A DNA stretch of 64,000 nt from Calonectria ilicicola (taxonomy: Eukaryota; Ascomycota; Sordariomycetes; Hypocreales; Nectriaceae). The stretch is taken from contig CP085828.1 of the NCBI GenBank assembly GCA_020809705.1, forward strand, positions 3,782,001 to 3,846,000, in the 5' to 3' direction. Below are positions 1-9,996 of the stretch, in pieces (position 1 is the first letter of the stretch; every line of letters starts with the position of its first letter). Made by a program: the position numbers and the translations under genes. Under the pieces are notes generated by a model. The model saw only the letters and a list, made by a program, of their open reading frames with translations, had not been told where the DNA came from and did not search any database.

Positions 1-567
1 ACCTTGCGCACCCCCAGGGCCCCTCTCTTTGTCTCTTCTTTCCCGCTCTCCCGCCTTGACTCGCCTCTCTTCTTTCAACCACACTAAAACCTCGACATCC
101 CACACAACTTTCCCTCTCCCTCTTAATCGTCGCGGGCTGGCGATCTCCTCTCCTTAATACCAACGTCTAGTCCCCCCGACAGTTACGACCTCTCTTCTGT
201 TGCGCTTTATTAGGCAACCGTCGCCCCAGCTCCCAGATCCCAGACCCCAGACCTCAGGCACTCACCCGTGACTTACCACGACGAACGCTCATTGACCAGC
301 TCGCCACCTGCCTTGCCCCGACTTGGCTTTGAACACCAGCAACTCGAACAGCCTTGACAGCATTCGACACTGACTGTAGATTGTCTCGGTCGCGCACATT
401 TTCACTTGGAAATCTATGCGAGTTATCACTGTCGGCGCCTGCTTCACTCGACAACTCGGCGAACCCGCCCTGGGCTACTAGCACCGACTTCGCTGCTTCA
501 TTCTCTCAGCGCTGAGCGCGCATCAACGCCTTGTCACATCGACTCGAGCGGTGAGCACTCCAGCGAC
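1..567 (+). promoter_or_regulatory. 5' region/leader of the C2H2 gene
   Basis: The stretch is rich in C and T (for example 30-70 and 90-130), as is common upstream of expressed filamentous fungal genes. No gene is supported here. An in-frame ATG at 406 would add 54 residues to the downstream protein, but they are low-complexity (Ser/Thr/Arg/His) and unlike a folded domain, so I treat 406-567 as leader. Confidence 0.4.
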
Positions 568-2526
568 ATGTTCCATTTCCCTGTGGACGAGACGGCTGTG
601 AGGCCTTTGTCCGACGACGACCAGCAGGTCCTCCTGCGCCTGGTCCGCAGCTATGGTGTCTCCAGCTTAGCCTGCGCCCTCAGCACTTTTGGCACACCTT
701 GTAAGTTGAACTTCCCGCTTTGTTTGCTAAACGTTGCCTCGAATTGTGAACCCGACTCACACGTCTCAATAGCGCGTGCCTCGACCTTCTCGGCCAACAC
801 CCTTCTCAGCAACACCAGCGCCCCATCTCTCACCTGGAGCAGCTCCGAGGCTTCCCACGGCCGCGGCGACGCTGCTTCGATCCGAACACAGTCTACAACA
901 GCATGGCCGGATGGCAACACCGATGTCCCCTCGATCCATGATGGCGAGGTTGGCAAGACCTTCGACCGCAACTGGCTCGACTCGCCCAACCTGATGCAGT
1001 CTCCGATCCCATCAGGCGACATCACCTCTCACCCTTCTCCCCGACACGTCGCGCCAACCTCCAAGAAGTACCAGTGCCCCATGTGCTACCTGGACAACAA
1101 CCCCGTTGGCTTTGGTCGCAAGAGTGATTTCAAGAAGCATCTCTACAACTTCCACGGTACCGATGTGACCTGGCTGTGCAAGACCAAGGGCTGCCATCTG
1201 TCTTTTGCTACTGAGCGCGCCTACAGCACACACGCTAAGGAAACTCACCGCATGGATGCTCTGCCTAACAGCTCGGCCAAGACTGAGCTGTGCCCCCAGG
1301 TTGTCTTTGCTTGTGGTTTCGCCAATTGCAAGGACCGCATTTTTGAGGCCCAGAGCAATGACCAGGCATCCAACAGCCGGGATAAGTATTTTGAGCACAT
1401 TGCCAAGCACTTCGAAGACGGTTTTGATGTGAACAACTGGGAGTACAAGATTCAACTGCACAACCTTATGCGCCAGTCCAAGGTCAAGTCCATCTGGAAG
1501 ACTTGCATTTGGCCCAAGGAACGCCGACAGCAGCTCACATGGCGCCCGCGCTCCTCTGGTGACCTCAGGCGCATGCTCGAGGCCCGACACCTTGGTGAGG
1601 ATGTTTCCGCTCTTGTGCGCCTGGCTTTCGTTCTCGGTACTTCTCCATTTGTCAACCCTGGTACACCTCCCCCGAGCGAAATCGATCTCCAGTTCTCGCT
1701 TCCAGTCCGCTCGGAGTGCCTGATGGACACTGTTGGCCATGCTGAGGGAGCCCAGCCTAAGCCTGAGAGCTCCAATGGCTCAGTGGCAGGCAGCACTCCT
1801 GTCACCACCGCATCCAAGCAGCAGCCTCAAACTCCCCAGCCCAACTCAGCCCCCATCCGACGAATCAAGCAAGAGACTCGTCCCACTACTCCTGTCGACG
1901 GTCTCCCCGAGCCCATGATTCAGGATGATATGACCGCTGGACCTCACCCTGGAACCCCGTTCCCCATTCCTAACGAGAGCGTGTGGCCCATGGATGCTCC
2001 CAAGTTTGCCCCTGATCAGATGAACACATTTGCCGATGCGTCGATGACTTATATCCTCCCTGGCCAGGAGCTCCCTCAACAGCAGCAGTGGGGAAATATG
2101 AGCCCTGTGCCACAGTACACCCAGCAGGACGAGATGATGACCAACGTCTACATGACCCCCAATACGGCCCAGCCCTCAGCTGCTCGACCCGCTACTCCCA
2201 TTCCCTCGAAGCGACCTGGATCTTGGGGAAAGCGTCTAAGCTTGGAGAACCTTCGACCTAAGAAGAAGAACACCAGCATTTACAGCAGCCCCATCTCTGA
2301 TACTGAGGCTGTTCCTCCCGTGCCGGCTATGTACGCTGCCGAGATCCCTACCTCGATGCCAACCTCAATGCACGGTGGTTATGATTTGCCAATGCGAATG
2401 GGTCACCCTCAGCAGCAACACGGCTTTACCTCCAACCCTATGGGTTACATGCAACAGGCTCATATGCAGCAGCAGATGGGCTCTCCTATGACTTTCTATC
2501 ATGACGACGCGGACATTAGAATCTAA
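568..2526 (+). CDS. C2H2-type zinc finger protein, probable transcription regulator
   Basis: The model is join(568..700,773..2526), about 628 residues. The 72-nt intron begins GTAAGT at 701, ends CAATAG at 772, and is itself in frame, so it hides in a continuous ORF. The start at 568 (MFHFPVDE) is preferred over the in-frame ATG at 406. From about residue 146 there is a Cys/His zinc-finger block: CPMC with a following H-x4-H-type pair, then two Cys/His groups ending near nt 1410. The C-terminal 300 residues are Pro/Gln/Met-rich and disordered, with a basic patch near nt 2270 (RPKKKN) that could act as a nuclear localisation signal. This layout suits a DNA-binding nuclear protein with a disordered effector region. 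The target genes cannot be read from the sequence. I do not recognise a named orthologue. Confidence 0.75.
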   Translation: MFHFPVDETAVRPLSDDDQQVLLRLVRSYGVSSLACALSTFGTPCKLNFPLCLLNVASNCEPDSHVSIARASTFSANTLLSNTSAPSLTWSSSEASHGRGDAASIRTQSTTAWPDGNTDVPSIHDGEVGKTFDRNWLDSPNLMQSPIPSGDITSHPSPRHVAPTSKKYQCPMCYLDNNPVGFGRKSDFKKHLYNFHGTDVTWLCKTKGCHLSFATERAYSTHAKETHRMDALPNSSAKTELCPQVVFACGFANCKDRIFEAQSNDQASNSRDKYFEHIAKHFEDGFDVNNWEYKIQLHNLMRQSKVKSIWKTCIWPKERRQQLTWRPRSSGDLRRMLEARHLGEDVSALVRLAFVLGTSPFVNPGTPPPSEIDLQFSLPVRSECLMDTVGHAEGAQPKPESSNGSVAGSTPVTTASKQQPQTPQPNSAPIRRIKQETRPTTPVDGLPEPMIQDDMTAGPHPGTPFPIPNESVWPMDAPKFAPDQMNTFADASMTYILPGQELPQQQQWGNMSPVPQYTQQDEMMTNVYMTPNTAQPSAARPATPIPSKRPGSWGKRLSLENLRPKKKNTSIYSSPISDTEAVPPVPAMYAAEIPTSMPTSMHGGYDLPMRMGHPQQQHGFTSNPMGYMQQAHMQQQMGSPMTFYHDDADIRI

Positions 2527-3466
2527 GGCAACGGGCAACGGGACACAAAAAGCGGTTCACACATCATGATTGTTTTTGCATCGACTGACTTCTTTATCAT
2601 TATCGGGGCGCTTTATACATATACGCTGTATTAATAATATCTTTTCCCTACCTACCTCAGGAGGAGGAGGAAATACGCCATCATACCTGATACGACCGGG
2701 ATACCCAGTTTCCTCTTCTCTCCTTTTGACGAGATCACTACTACAGACTTATACTTTTCCTTTCATGTCAATCTCTCAAGTCATCGCCACGGTTTCCTAT
2801 TTTTTCTTCATCATTAACCCCTCTCTCATCTGCATATGGTTATTTCACCCTTGTATTTATTTTTATTGTTCGGTGCGATTTCTTTTTTGTCTGGCTTTCG
2901 AGATACCACGGTGTTGAAAGAGAATCATGGAAAGGGAATATGGAGATGGGAATCGTCAAACGAGCGCCTCCTCAGGGTTTCTTTTATCTCTTTTTGTCTG
3001 AATGTTGTTGTGTAAGAAGAAAGGCGGAAAACTCCCCATGCTTGGTATGGATGGATTGGCAGATACCCTTGTGCCAGTTGGATACCGGGAGCAATTCAAA
3101 GTAGTTATGTAGGAGGGATTAATGAAGAACGTGGAAAGACCATATATATATATACTTTAACTGTATCATTTCGTCTTGTGATATGTGAATTTGGTTGGAA
3201 TAGAGTTGATGAAAACTAAGTGGTTATGTATATTATGGGAGCAGGACTGTGTTTAAAACTCCTGCCCTCATCCTTAGATAAACACGCGCCCAGCATTTGA
3301 GACAGTTGCGCCTTTGCCTGTAGCAAAATTAATGGTTAATGTGAGGGACTCCCTCACTCTCACCAGCAACTTATGGCTGTTTTTACTTAGTTGGTTGGTT
3401 GGAAGATCAGATTCTTGTGTATGCATAATCACTTAAAACCGTCTCTCATTAGATGTTTGGCTGGCC
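2527..3466. other. 3' UTR and intergenic sequence
   Basis: Only short, non-coding-looking ORFs are present (such as 2570-2917). T-rich stretches up to about 2900 fit a 3' UTR of the zinc-finger gene. I see no gene. Confidence 0.4.
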
Positions 3467-3679
3467 CCTTGAAAAATTGTGCCCCTGTGACATCCTCACT
3501 ATAAAACTCAACTACCTAAAGATATTAGTTTAATAATAAAAAAAAGAAAATAAATAAATATTAATAAGATTTTTATATAGATTATTTATTTTATTTATAT
3601 AAATTATGTATTTATAATTTAGCTGAAAGATAGTAGGAAAAGGTAGACAGAGTACAAACTTTCAGGGATTGGACTGTAT
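3467..3679 (+). repeat. AT-rich dispersed repeat, copy 1
   Basis: This block closely matches 7248-7472 in the same orientation. Both start CCTTGAAA-A/G-ATTGTGCCCCTGT, share the run CCTAAAGATATTAGTTTAAT, have a very AT-rich middle, and end near AAACTTTCAGGGAT. The left 16 bases and the reverse complement of 3652-3667 form an imperfect terminal inverted repeat. A non-autonomous DNA element (MITE-like) or other relic is the likeliest reading. The AT-rich core and the transition differences between copies fit C-to-T decay. There is no coding capacity. Confidence 0.75.
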
Positions 3680-3968
3680 TTGATGTTGATATCAGTGAGA
3701 TGTGAGAGGTGGATTGGATTACCTGACGTTTCGATTATGGGCTCCATTGGCCAGTAATAAAGCCCTCTCACAGCATGGTAAGGCAGTCTATTGGGGCTGA
3801 AAAGTGCAACTCCAAGCCTCATTAGGCGTTATCGCCCCTTTAAATGCTGTCACCATCCTGGTGCCTTGATTGATGTCGCGCAAAAATAAATCTTCACATC
3901 TACATCAACGGAAAAACCACTGACACGCCCTCAAACGATCCGAAGAAGCACGTGATTCATCCATCGAA

Positions 3969-6076
3969 ATGGCCGAAGCTCTCGGAATCGTTTCCAGCGT
4001 TATCACCATCGTCGAAACGGCGGGGAAACTAGGCTCAACTGCATTGCGCCTCAAGCGTCTTTGGGACGAAATCCAAGATGTGCTGGACATGATCAAACTC
4101 TACATGGAGCAGCTCCAAATGCTGGCCCCGACACTTGATGATATGGAGGGCGAGTTCCAACATACGAGATCGATTGTCGAACGAGACGCGACAGCCCAGG
4201 AAAGCCTGGCTTACTGTCGGAAGGCATTCACCACGCTCGAGGATATGATCGCCGATTTGGAGAAGCAGATATCCTCTTCACGCAAGGGGCATCGAACAAT
4301 GATAAAATTCAAGGTAACTCTGAAGAAGAATGCTATACAGGAATACGAGAGACGATTAAAGTATGCAATGCAACTGGTTGCGTTTTCTCAACAGAATTAT
4401 ATGATGTAGGTTTGGAAGTAACTTTTCATTGGCTCAACGTTGCTAATAAAGAAAGTGCACTGTCTAGAGTCCGGCATTTTATTGTCATGTCTGAATTCCA
4501 AGCACTACGAACTGTGTCCACTGCTAGGGAGTTGAAATAAGTTGCCGAGTACCTGGAACACGATAACAGCGACGAACTGCCCAACAGTAAGGAAGAAACT
4601 CAACAATCAGCCATACACTGTGTGGTTATGCGTCGCAAGCAATCGACCGGGAAGATACTGCAATGGGCCCCACCTAAGTTCTTGCCATGGTTTACGTATG
4701 AGATCTCCGAGGCGCTAGACGAAAACTTGCCCGGAGCAACATCACCCGGTAGGAGGATGTACGGCAACAAAATGGTCCAGTGAATGCTAATTCTTCGCTC
4801 CATAGTATATGAAGCGAGATTTATGTTACCACAATGGTATCTTCAGAAGGCTTGGGATTTTCAGATCCACAAGTCATACGATGGGTGGAAGTTCAAGCTC
4901 AAAGAGTGGCGTACACGCCCAATGCATAGCCAGGTATTTATTGATGCGATGAGTGGCCAGACTCAAAGACTGTTCGCCGCTTTCAGAAATAATGAAGCTT
5001 CCCTGTATGATCGAGATCCACTTGGAAGGACTCTGTTCGTAGTACGTTTTGACATAATGTGATTTGCGAGTATTCCTGAAAACTAATAACTTCATAAGTA
5101 TTCCACTATTTTTCCTTGCGTCGAGCTATCGAAGCTTCTATTGAACATGGGCCTTGAAGGGTTTTTAAGTAAATCCGGTTGTCAAGATTTGTGCCTTTTC
5201 TATCGTTATAGTAAGGTCTCTGATGTTGATCTATCGTATATTAGCCGGTTACTAGACGAAATTCCTTTTCTTGAACAAGACCTGGAGGTACTTATGCAGC
5301 CAGACGGTGAGGTTTCGATAGATGATACCTCGCTGGCCGTAATGTGGCGAGCTCCTGGAATTCTGGGGCTAATTCAAGAGAGATACTCACTCGATGTTGA
5401 TGCGATTTCTCCAACGTCTGGATTTCTCAAGATCAGGCGCTGGGATGATGTCAACCCCAGCGTCCTTTTGGATTTTCTGATCAACAATGTCAGTTTTATA
5501 CCAGATGATTTTCGGAAATACGCACTTGAAACCGGGTTGGATCACATTCAAACGTCATTTCATTTCGCATACATCAACTTTTGCTTTAATCATTGGAGAT
5601 TTAAACAGGACTTTACAGAGGGCTCAATAGAGGACTTGCATCGGCTCACAAAATGGATACATACGGGCGGATCTCCGCAGATAATTGTGAATAACGGAAG
5701 ACCTTATAACTCATTTTGTTTTGAACTGGTCGAATATTTTGCGAGGGGGGATTTTGAACCAGATTATTCTCTAAAGCATTCTGCTGCGGCTGTGTTGTTG
5801 ACATGGCTGGAGGATTTGATGGAAGCGGGAATTGACCTTGAGACTTATGGAGGCTTAGAAGCAGCTTTTGTGGGCAGAGAATCGCTTGATTGGGGGGGCT
5901 ATGAGAGAACAGGGCCTTATTTTGTGTCCTTGGAGCATGGGCCTCGTCCAGAGGACTGGAAAATTGGAATTGATCCTTGTGTTGAGGAATACGCGGGACA
6001 ATTTTGGCGCATGCTAGCTAAGGAGGCTCAGTTGATGCCGGGGCCGATGCCGGGGGCATGGCTGGATGAAGATTAG
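3969..6076 (+). pseudogene. STAND/ankyrin-type fungal protein gene with an in-frame stop (probable pseudogene)
   Basis: The best model is join(3969..4405,4468..4748,4806..5041,5099..6076). Introns 4406-4467 (TGCTAAT branch), 4749-4805 (TGCTAAT branch) and 5042-5098 (ACTAATAAC branch) all have good signals and conserve phase. Exon 1 encodes a helical N-terminal domain starting MAEALGIVSSVITIVETAGK, typical of fungal NLR-like/ankyrin proteins. Exon 3 holds the usual linker with Trp/Tyr-rich LPQWYLQKAWDFQ. The last exon ends with a conserved acidic C-terminal region. An in-frame TAA at 4538-4540 breaks exon 2, and no clean intron removes it; CAA to TAA would explain it. The TGA at 4781 lies inside the second intron and is harmless. 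Alternatives are an unrecognised fourth intron or a sequencing error. The likely ancestral role is intracellular recognition or scaffolding; this is family inference only. Confidence 0.6.
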
Positions 6077-7247
6077 TGTACTGTTTTGGCTATGTACTAT
6101 GTAATGGATGACTATGGACCAGAGAAGCTATTGGGGGGCCATGTGTTGATATATGCGAGATCGCCATGATATGTTTGGCCTAAGGGGCGAGAATTGTGGA
6201 CTTTGGAGTTAAAATATGGCTGCCGAAGCGTAGTGTGAATGAAAGCTTAGTTAGTGTTTAGAGAAGTCAAGGTAAGGTGGCTACAGATGGGTCCGGAATG
6301 ACGCAGTGGGATCGGATGAGATAAGCAACACGAGGTTCTAGGTTGAGTCATTAAAATGATATGATTGTAGTAGGGAATTGGAATTGGAATTGGAAGGGGG
6401 AAGAGGGAAGAGGGGGTGGTAGAAGCGCCTTTAGGGGTGCTTCACCACTCCTAGTTATTTATATGCCCCAATTATAACGGCTGTAATGCAAATGGAGTGC
6501 AGGTCGCATTCGGACTCGCGGATTCAGGCAGTTGGGATCGGCGGATATAGGGACTTATGGGAGGCGGGCGGGAAGACCCCAGGCTGCATGCGAACGGCTT
6601 TTGGGCCTGTCTGTCATCGACACACACATACATGAATTTAAGACACGAGACGCCGGGGACTAGACGTGATGTGACGGGACCGGTTGCAGAAGGTTTCTCC
6701 GCCTGCCCGCCCGCCACGTCCGTCTCTTAAGCCCGTGTCGCAAACGGAGCTTGGCCGACAAGGGTGACACTGGATGGATGGATGGCGAGAGAGGAGGAGG
6801 AGGGATGTCGCTGTCTGTACTGGACAGAAGAGTGGGTGGAGGGAACAGTGAGTAGTCGCCCCCCCCTCCTCGCCAAGTGCAAGCCGTAGCACATGGATGG
6901 GTATGTGACTGGCTTTATAATTACTATGGAGACAACAGCATCAAAGAAAAAGAAGCAGGAAATTTGTCTTTTGTTAGCCTGTGGGAAAACGGATGACTCC
7001 CCTCCCTGACTCCTCTGGCTCATCCATCACCATGACACTCAAACTCGCACTCTCAGGCCAGCGACCTCGCGCCAGCCAATCCCAACATGCTAGTGGCGAT
7101 ATCGGCCATCGCCCTTGCTCTGATTGGCTACGAGCCACATCTGGCACTCGTTTGGGTTGGTGCGCCCGAGTTGAGTGGCCCGTGCTTGCATCCGTTGCGT
7201 CCAGAGTAGGCCAGTAAACCTTGGGAAGGAGGCCAGTACAATACACA
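6077..7247. other. Intergenic, no gene seen
   Basis: Overlapping short ORFs lie on the minus strand (6472-7246), with composition and frame overlap typical of chance ORFs. I see no domain or splice pattern. Confidence 0.4.
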
Positions 7248-7472
7248 CCTTGAAAGATTGTGCCCCTGTAACATCCTCACCTTAAAAACTCAATTACCTA
7301 AAGATATTAGTTTAATAGTAAAAAAAAAAAAAAGAAATAAATAATTACTAATAAATTTTATATATAAATTCTTTATTTACTTTATTTATATAATAATTAT
7401 TTATTTATAATTTAATTAAAAAATAATAAGAAAAAGTAGATAAAGTATAAACTTTCAGGGATCATACTGTAT
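7248..7472 (+). repeat. AT-rich dispersed repeat, copy 2
   Basis: This is the second copy of the element at 3467-3679, in the same orientation. The left end CCTTGAAAGATTGTGC (7248-7263) pairs with the reverse complement of 7445-7460 at 12 of 16 positions, and three of the four mismatches are transitions. The right edge abuts the truncated ILV2-like sequence, so the element or its insertion site may mark the breakpoint of that duplication. Confidence 0.75.
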
Positions 7473-7520
7473 ATGTTCCCAGTGTCGCCAGTGTCGCTGC
7501 CCGCTGAAAGTTTGCCGGGA

Positions 7521-8609
7521 TGTGGTGACCTTGCATATTCACGGCTCTGCCTATGCCAACATGGCTATGCAGGAGTCTGACCTCATTATGGCTCTGGGTG
7601 CTCGATTTGATGACCGTGTCACCAGTAACCTTTACCAAGTTTGCCCCTGGTGCCAAGGCTACTGCTACTGCCAGCCGAGGTATCATTTACTTCGAGATTA
7701 TGCCTAAGAACATCAACAAGGTTGTCTAGGTCACTGAGGCTATTGAGAACGATGTTGGTGCTAACCCAAGAACTCTTATTCCCTTCGTTGAGTCCAAGTC
7801 AATGGAGGATCGAAAGGAGTGGTTTGGCAAGATTAACGAGTGGAAGAAGAATTGGTCTCTGTCCCACCACGAGCGCGCTGAGTGCAGTGGCCTCATTAAG
7901 CCCCAGACCGTGATTGAGGAGCTCAGCAACCTCACTGCTGACCGCAAGGACAGCACCTACATTTCCACTGGTGTTGGTCAGCACCATATTTGGACTGCTC
8001 AGCACTTCCGATGGAGACACTCTCGATCCATGATCGCCTCTGGTGGTCTTGGAACTATGGGCTACAGTCTGCCTGCTGCCATCGGCGCCAAGTTGGCCTA
8101 GCCGATGCTCTCGTCATTGACACCGACGGTGACGCTTCCTTCAACATGACCCTGACTGAGCTCTCTACTGCTGCTCAGTTCAACATTGGTGTCAAGGTTC
8201 TTGTCCTCAACAACGAGGAGCAGGGCATGTTGACCCAGTGGCAGAACCTCTTCTACGAGGATCGATATGCCCGCACTCACCAGGTCAACCCTGACTTCCA
8301 GAAGCTGGCCGAAGCTATGCGCGTGCAGTGCTGCTAGGTTTCCAAGCCTGATGAGGTTGTTGATGCATGAAGTGGTTGATCAACTCTGACGGCCCTGCTC
8401 TGCTTAAGGTTATTACTGATAAGAAGGTTCCTGTCCTCCCCATGGTGCCTGCTAGTTCTGGTCTACATGAGTTCCTCGTCTTTGACGGAGGTAAGTTGCA
8501 ATGCTATAATTTTGACAGCGATTGACAATGGTTGCTGACTCCCGAAACAGAAACGGACAAGAAGCGATGTCAGGGGATGCGCGAGCGCACTTGTGACCTG
8601 CACAGCTAA
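7521..8609 (+). pseudogene. ILV2: Truncated, decayed acetolactate synthase (ILV2) 3' half
   Basis: The translated pieces match the C-terminal half of fungal acetohydroxyacid synthase, the first common enzyme of branched-chain amino acid synthesis. They run in order: [12 protein letters not shown]...[11 protein letters not shown], the [10 protein letters not shown] segment, SGLIKPQT...LTADRKD, GGLGTMGYSLPAAIGAK, the thiamine-diphosphate motif DGDASFNMTLTE with LNNEEQGM, and the terminal LHEFLVFDG...RERTC. Damage includes a +1 shift near 7630, in-frame TAG at 7727 and 8099, a frameshift beside 8101, a TAG at 8335 and another shift near 8366. A 60-nt intron (8491-8550, GTAAGT...CTGAC...ACAG) is retained before the last exon, so this arose by DNA duplication and not retroposition. 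The N-terminal half is absent, and the left edge lies just after repeat copy 2. Confidence 0.93.
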
Positions 8610-9996
8610 GCTCTCACCTTGAACTCAAGTTGCAGAACGCTATTTATCCGATATCAACTTCTTTCCGAAATTCCTATTTACATTTGCCACTTCATACATT
8701 TAGCACCTGCGGAGTTTAGCTGCTTGTCATGGGGGAGCAGATTCGGGCCCAACGAGAAAAGTCGAGACGGACAAAAGGATGAGACTGGGTGGCTTTGGTT
8801 AGCTCATCCGGCTCAGAGGCGGAGGATTGTTCGAAGAGTGTGATGCCTGGTCTCGCGCTCGTGCACTGAATATGAACAGGAGACTCAACCAAAAAGGGCG
8901 GATCGGGCATCACATAACCGGGTTTCATAAGGCCCGCGTTATATATAGCACATAATGAATACAGTGCACGGATAGATGTCTCTGTTTAATGATGACAACA
9001 AAAATTTGCCGAGTCTTTGTTTGAATCGTGTGTGTTTGATGGGAGGAAATTGAGGCGCGACTGTGGATGCTGCAGCTAATTTGTAGTGAATAGTTTGTGG
9101 AGACTTGGCTCATTATGAACAATAGGCGATGCTTTCTTTTCAGCCGTATTGGTATTTATTTTAGGGTCAATTTCCTTATCTATTTCTGTACCTATTTATT
9201 CCGGTTTCAGTTGAGATTTCGGTTCGGAGATTTCGTCTCGATTCTGTGGGCGACGATCCTATTGATCGCCCTCGTCAACGCGATTGTTCCCGTTCTCGCC
9301 AGCCCTACGGATACCGCTGCGGGGCAAAAATGGGCTTGGATAGGGGAGCGGGACGGGTCAAGTGTCATTGACATTAAACTGCAAAAGCAATTTTTAATCT
9401 AGAGCTCGGAAGCGAGCCGATCAGATCAGGCCAGGCCAGGGTAGGGGAGCATTTAGCGGCGTGGTCGTTCGTTCGTCTACCAGGAGAGCAGCCTGCTGCT
9501 GTCGCCTCATGATCGCCGCCTGGATTGGATGCGCGCTTCCCAGCTGATCATTGCCCGCGAAGACGTTTTACATTTGAAAATAAGCTACACTACTGGTGCT
9601 ACTCATGCCATAGGCTAGACAAGAATGCATTTGGATAGACTCCCCCCGAAGGCCGGGACCGTCGAGACGCCACAACGCCTCGTGCCCGCCACTAGTGCTC
9701 AGCTCGCGGGGGATGCTGAAGTCTTTCTGGGTCTCGACGTTCTGGGCGCTCTCGTCAATTTTCTGGTGCTGGGGTCATTTCCTCTTTTCTGTTTTTACCT
9801 TTTTCCTCTCTTGTCCACCGTCACGACCGTGGTGTGCGTGTCCATTCAGCTTCTCGAGCAGCCCTCGAGATCTGCCGACCTGGATTTTCTCCCTTGGTTG
9901 CTACTCGGACATTTCCTTCACTTGCATATACTGCCAGCAGCACCCACACCCCTGAACATTGTCAATTGCCGGCAGCAGCAGCAGCTTTGACCCCAC
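8610..9996. other. Intergenic and 5' region of the Cys-rich membrane protein gene
   Basis: Short ORFs such as 9097-9402 and 9625-9990 show no recognisable domain. The C/T-rich stretch around 9770-9900 probably belongs to the promoter/leader of the downstream gene. Confidence 0.35.

Noticed and set aside
406..567. N-terminal extension of the zinc-finger ORF
   Set aside because: Low-complexity translation of leader sequence; the ATG at 568 starts the protein-like sequence.
1012..1740. Long minus-strand ORF (242 codons) opposite the zinc-finger gene
   Set aside because: It is antisense to a gene with recognisable zinc fingers; the open frame follows from codon bias of the real strand.
4781..4783. 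TGA as a second premature stop in the STAND/ankyrin-type gene
   Set aside because: It lies within a well-formed 57-nt intron (4749-4805) with a TGCTAAT branch site, so it is not a lesion.
8780..8850. tRNA-like signals (TAGCTCATCCGG, then TTGTTCGAAG)
   Set aside because: The A-box-like word is good, but the B box does not fit and no acceptor or anticodon stem could be folded.
9097..9402. 101-codon hydrophobic ORF
   Set aside because: No domain, no coding-like neighbours, and composition matches surrounding AT-rich spacer.
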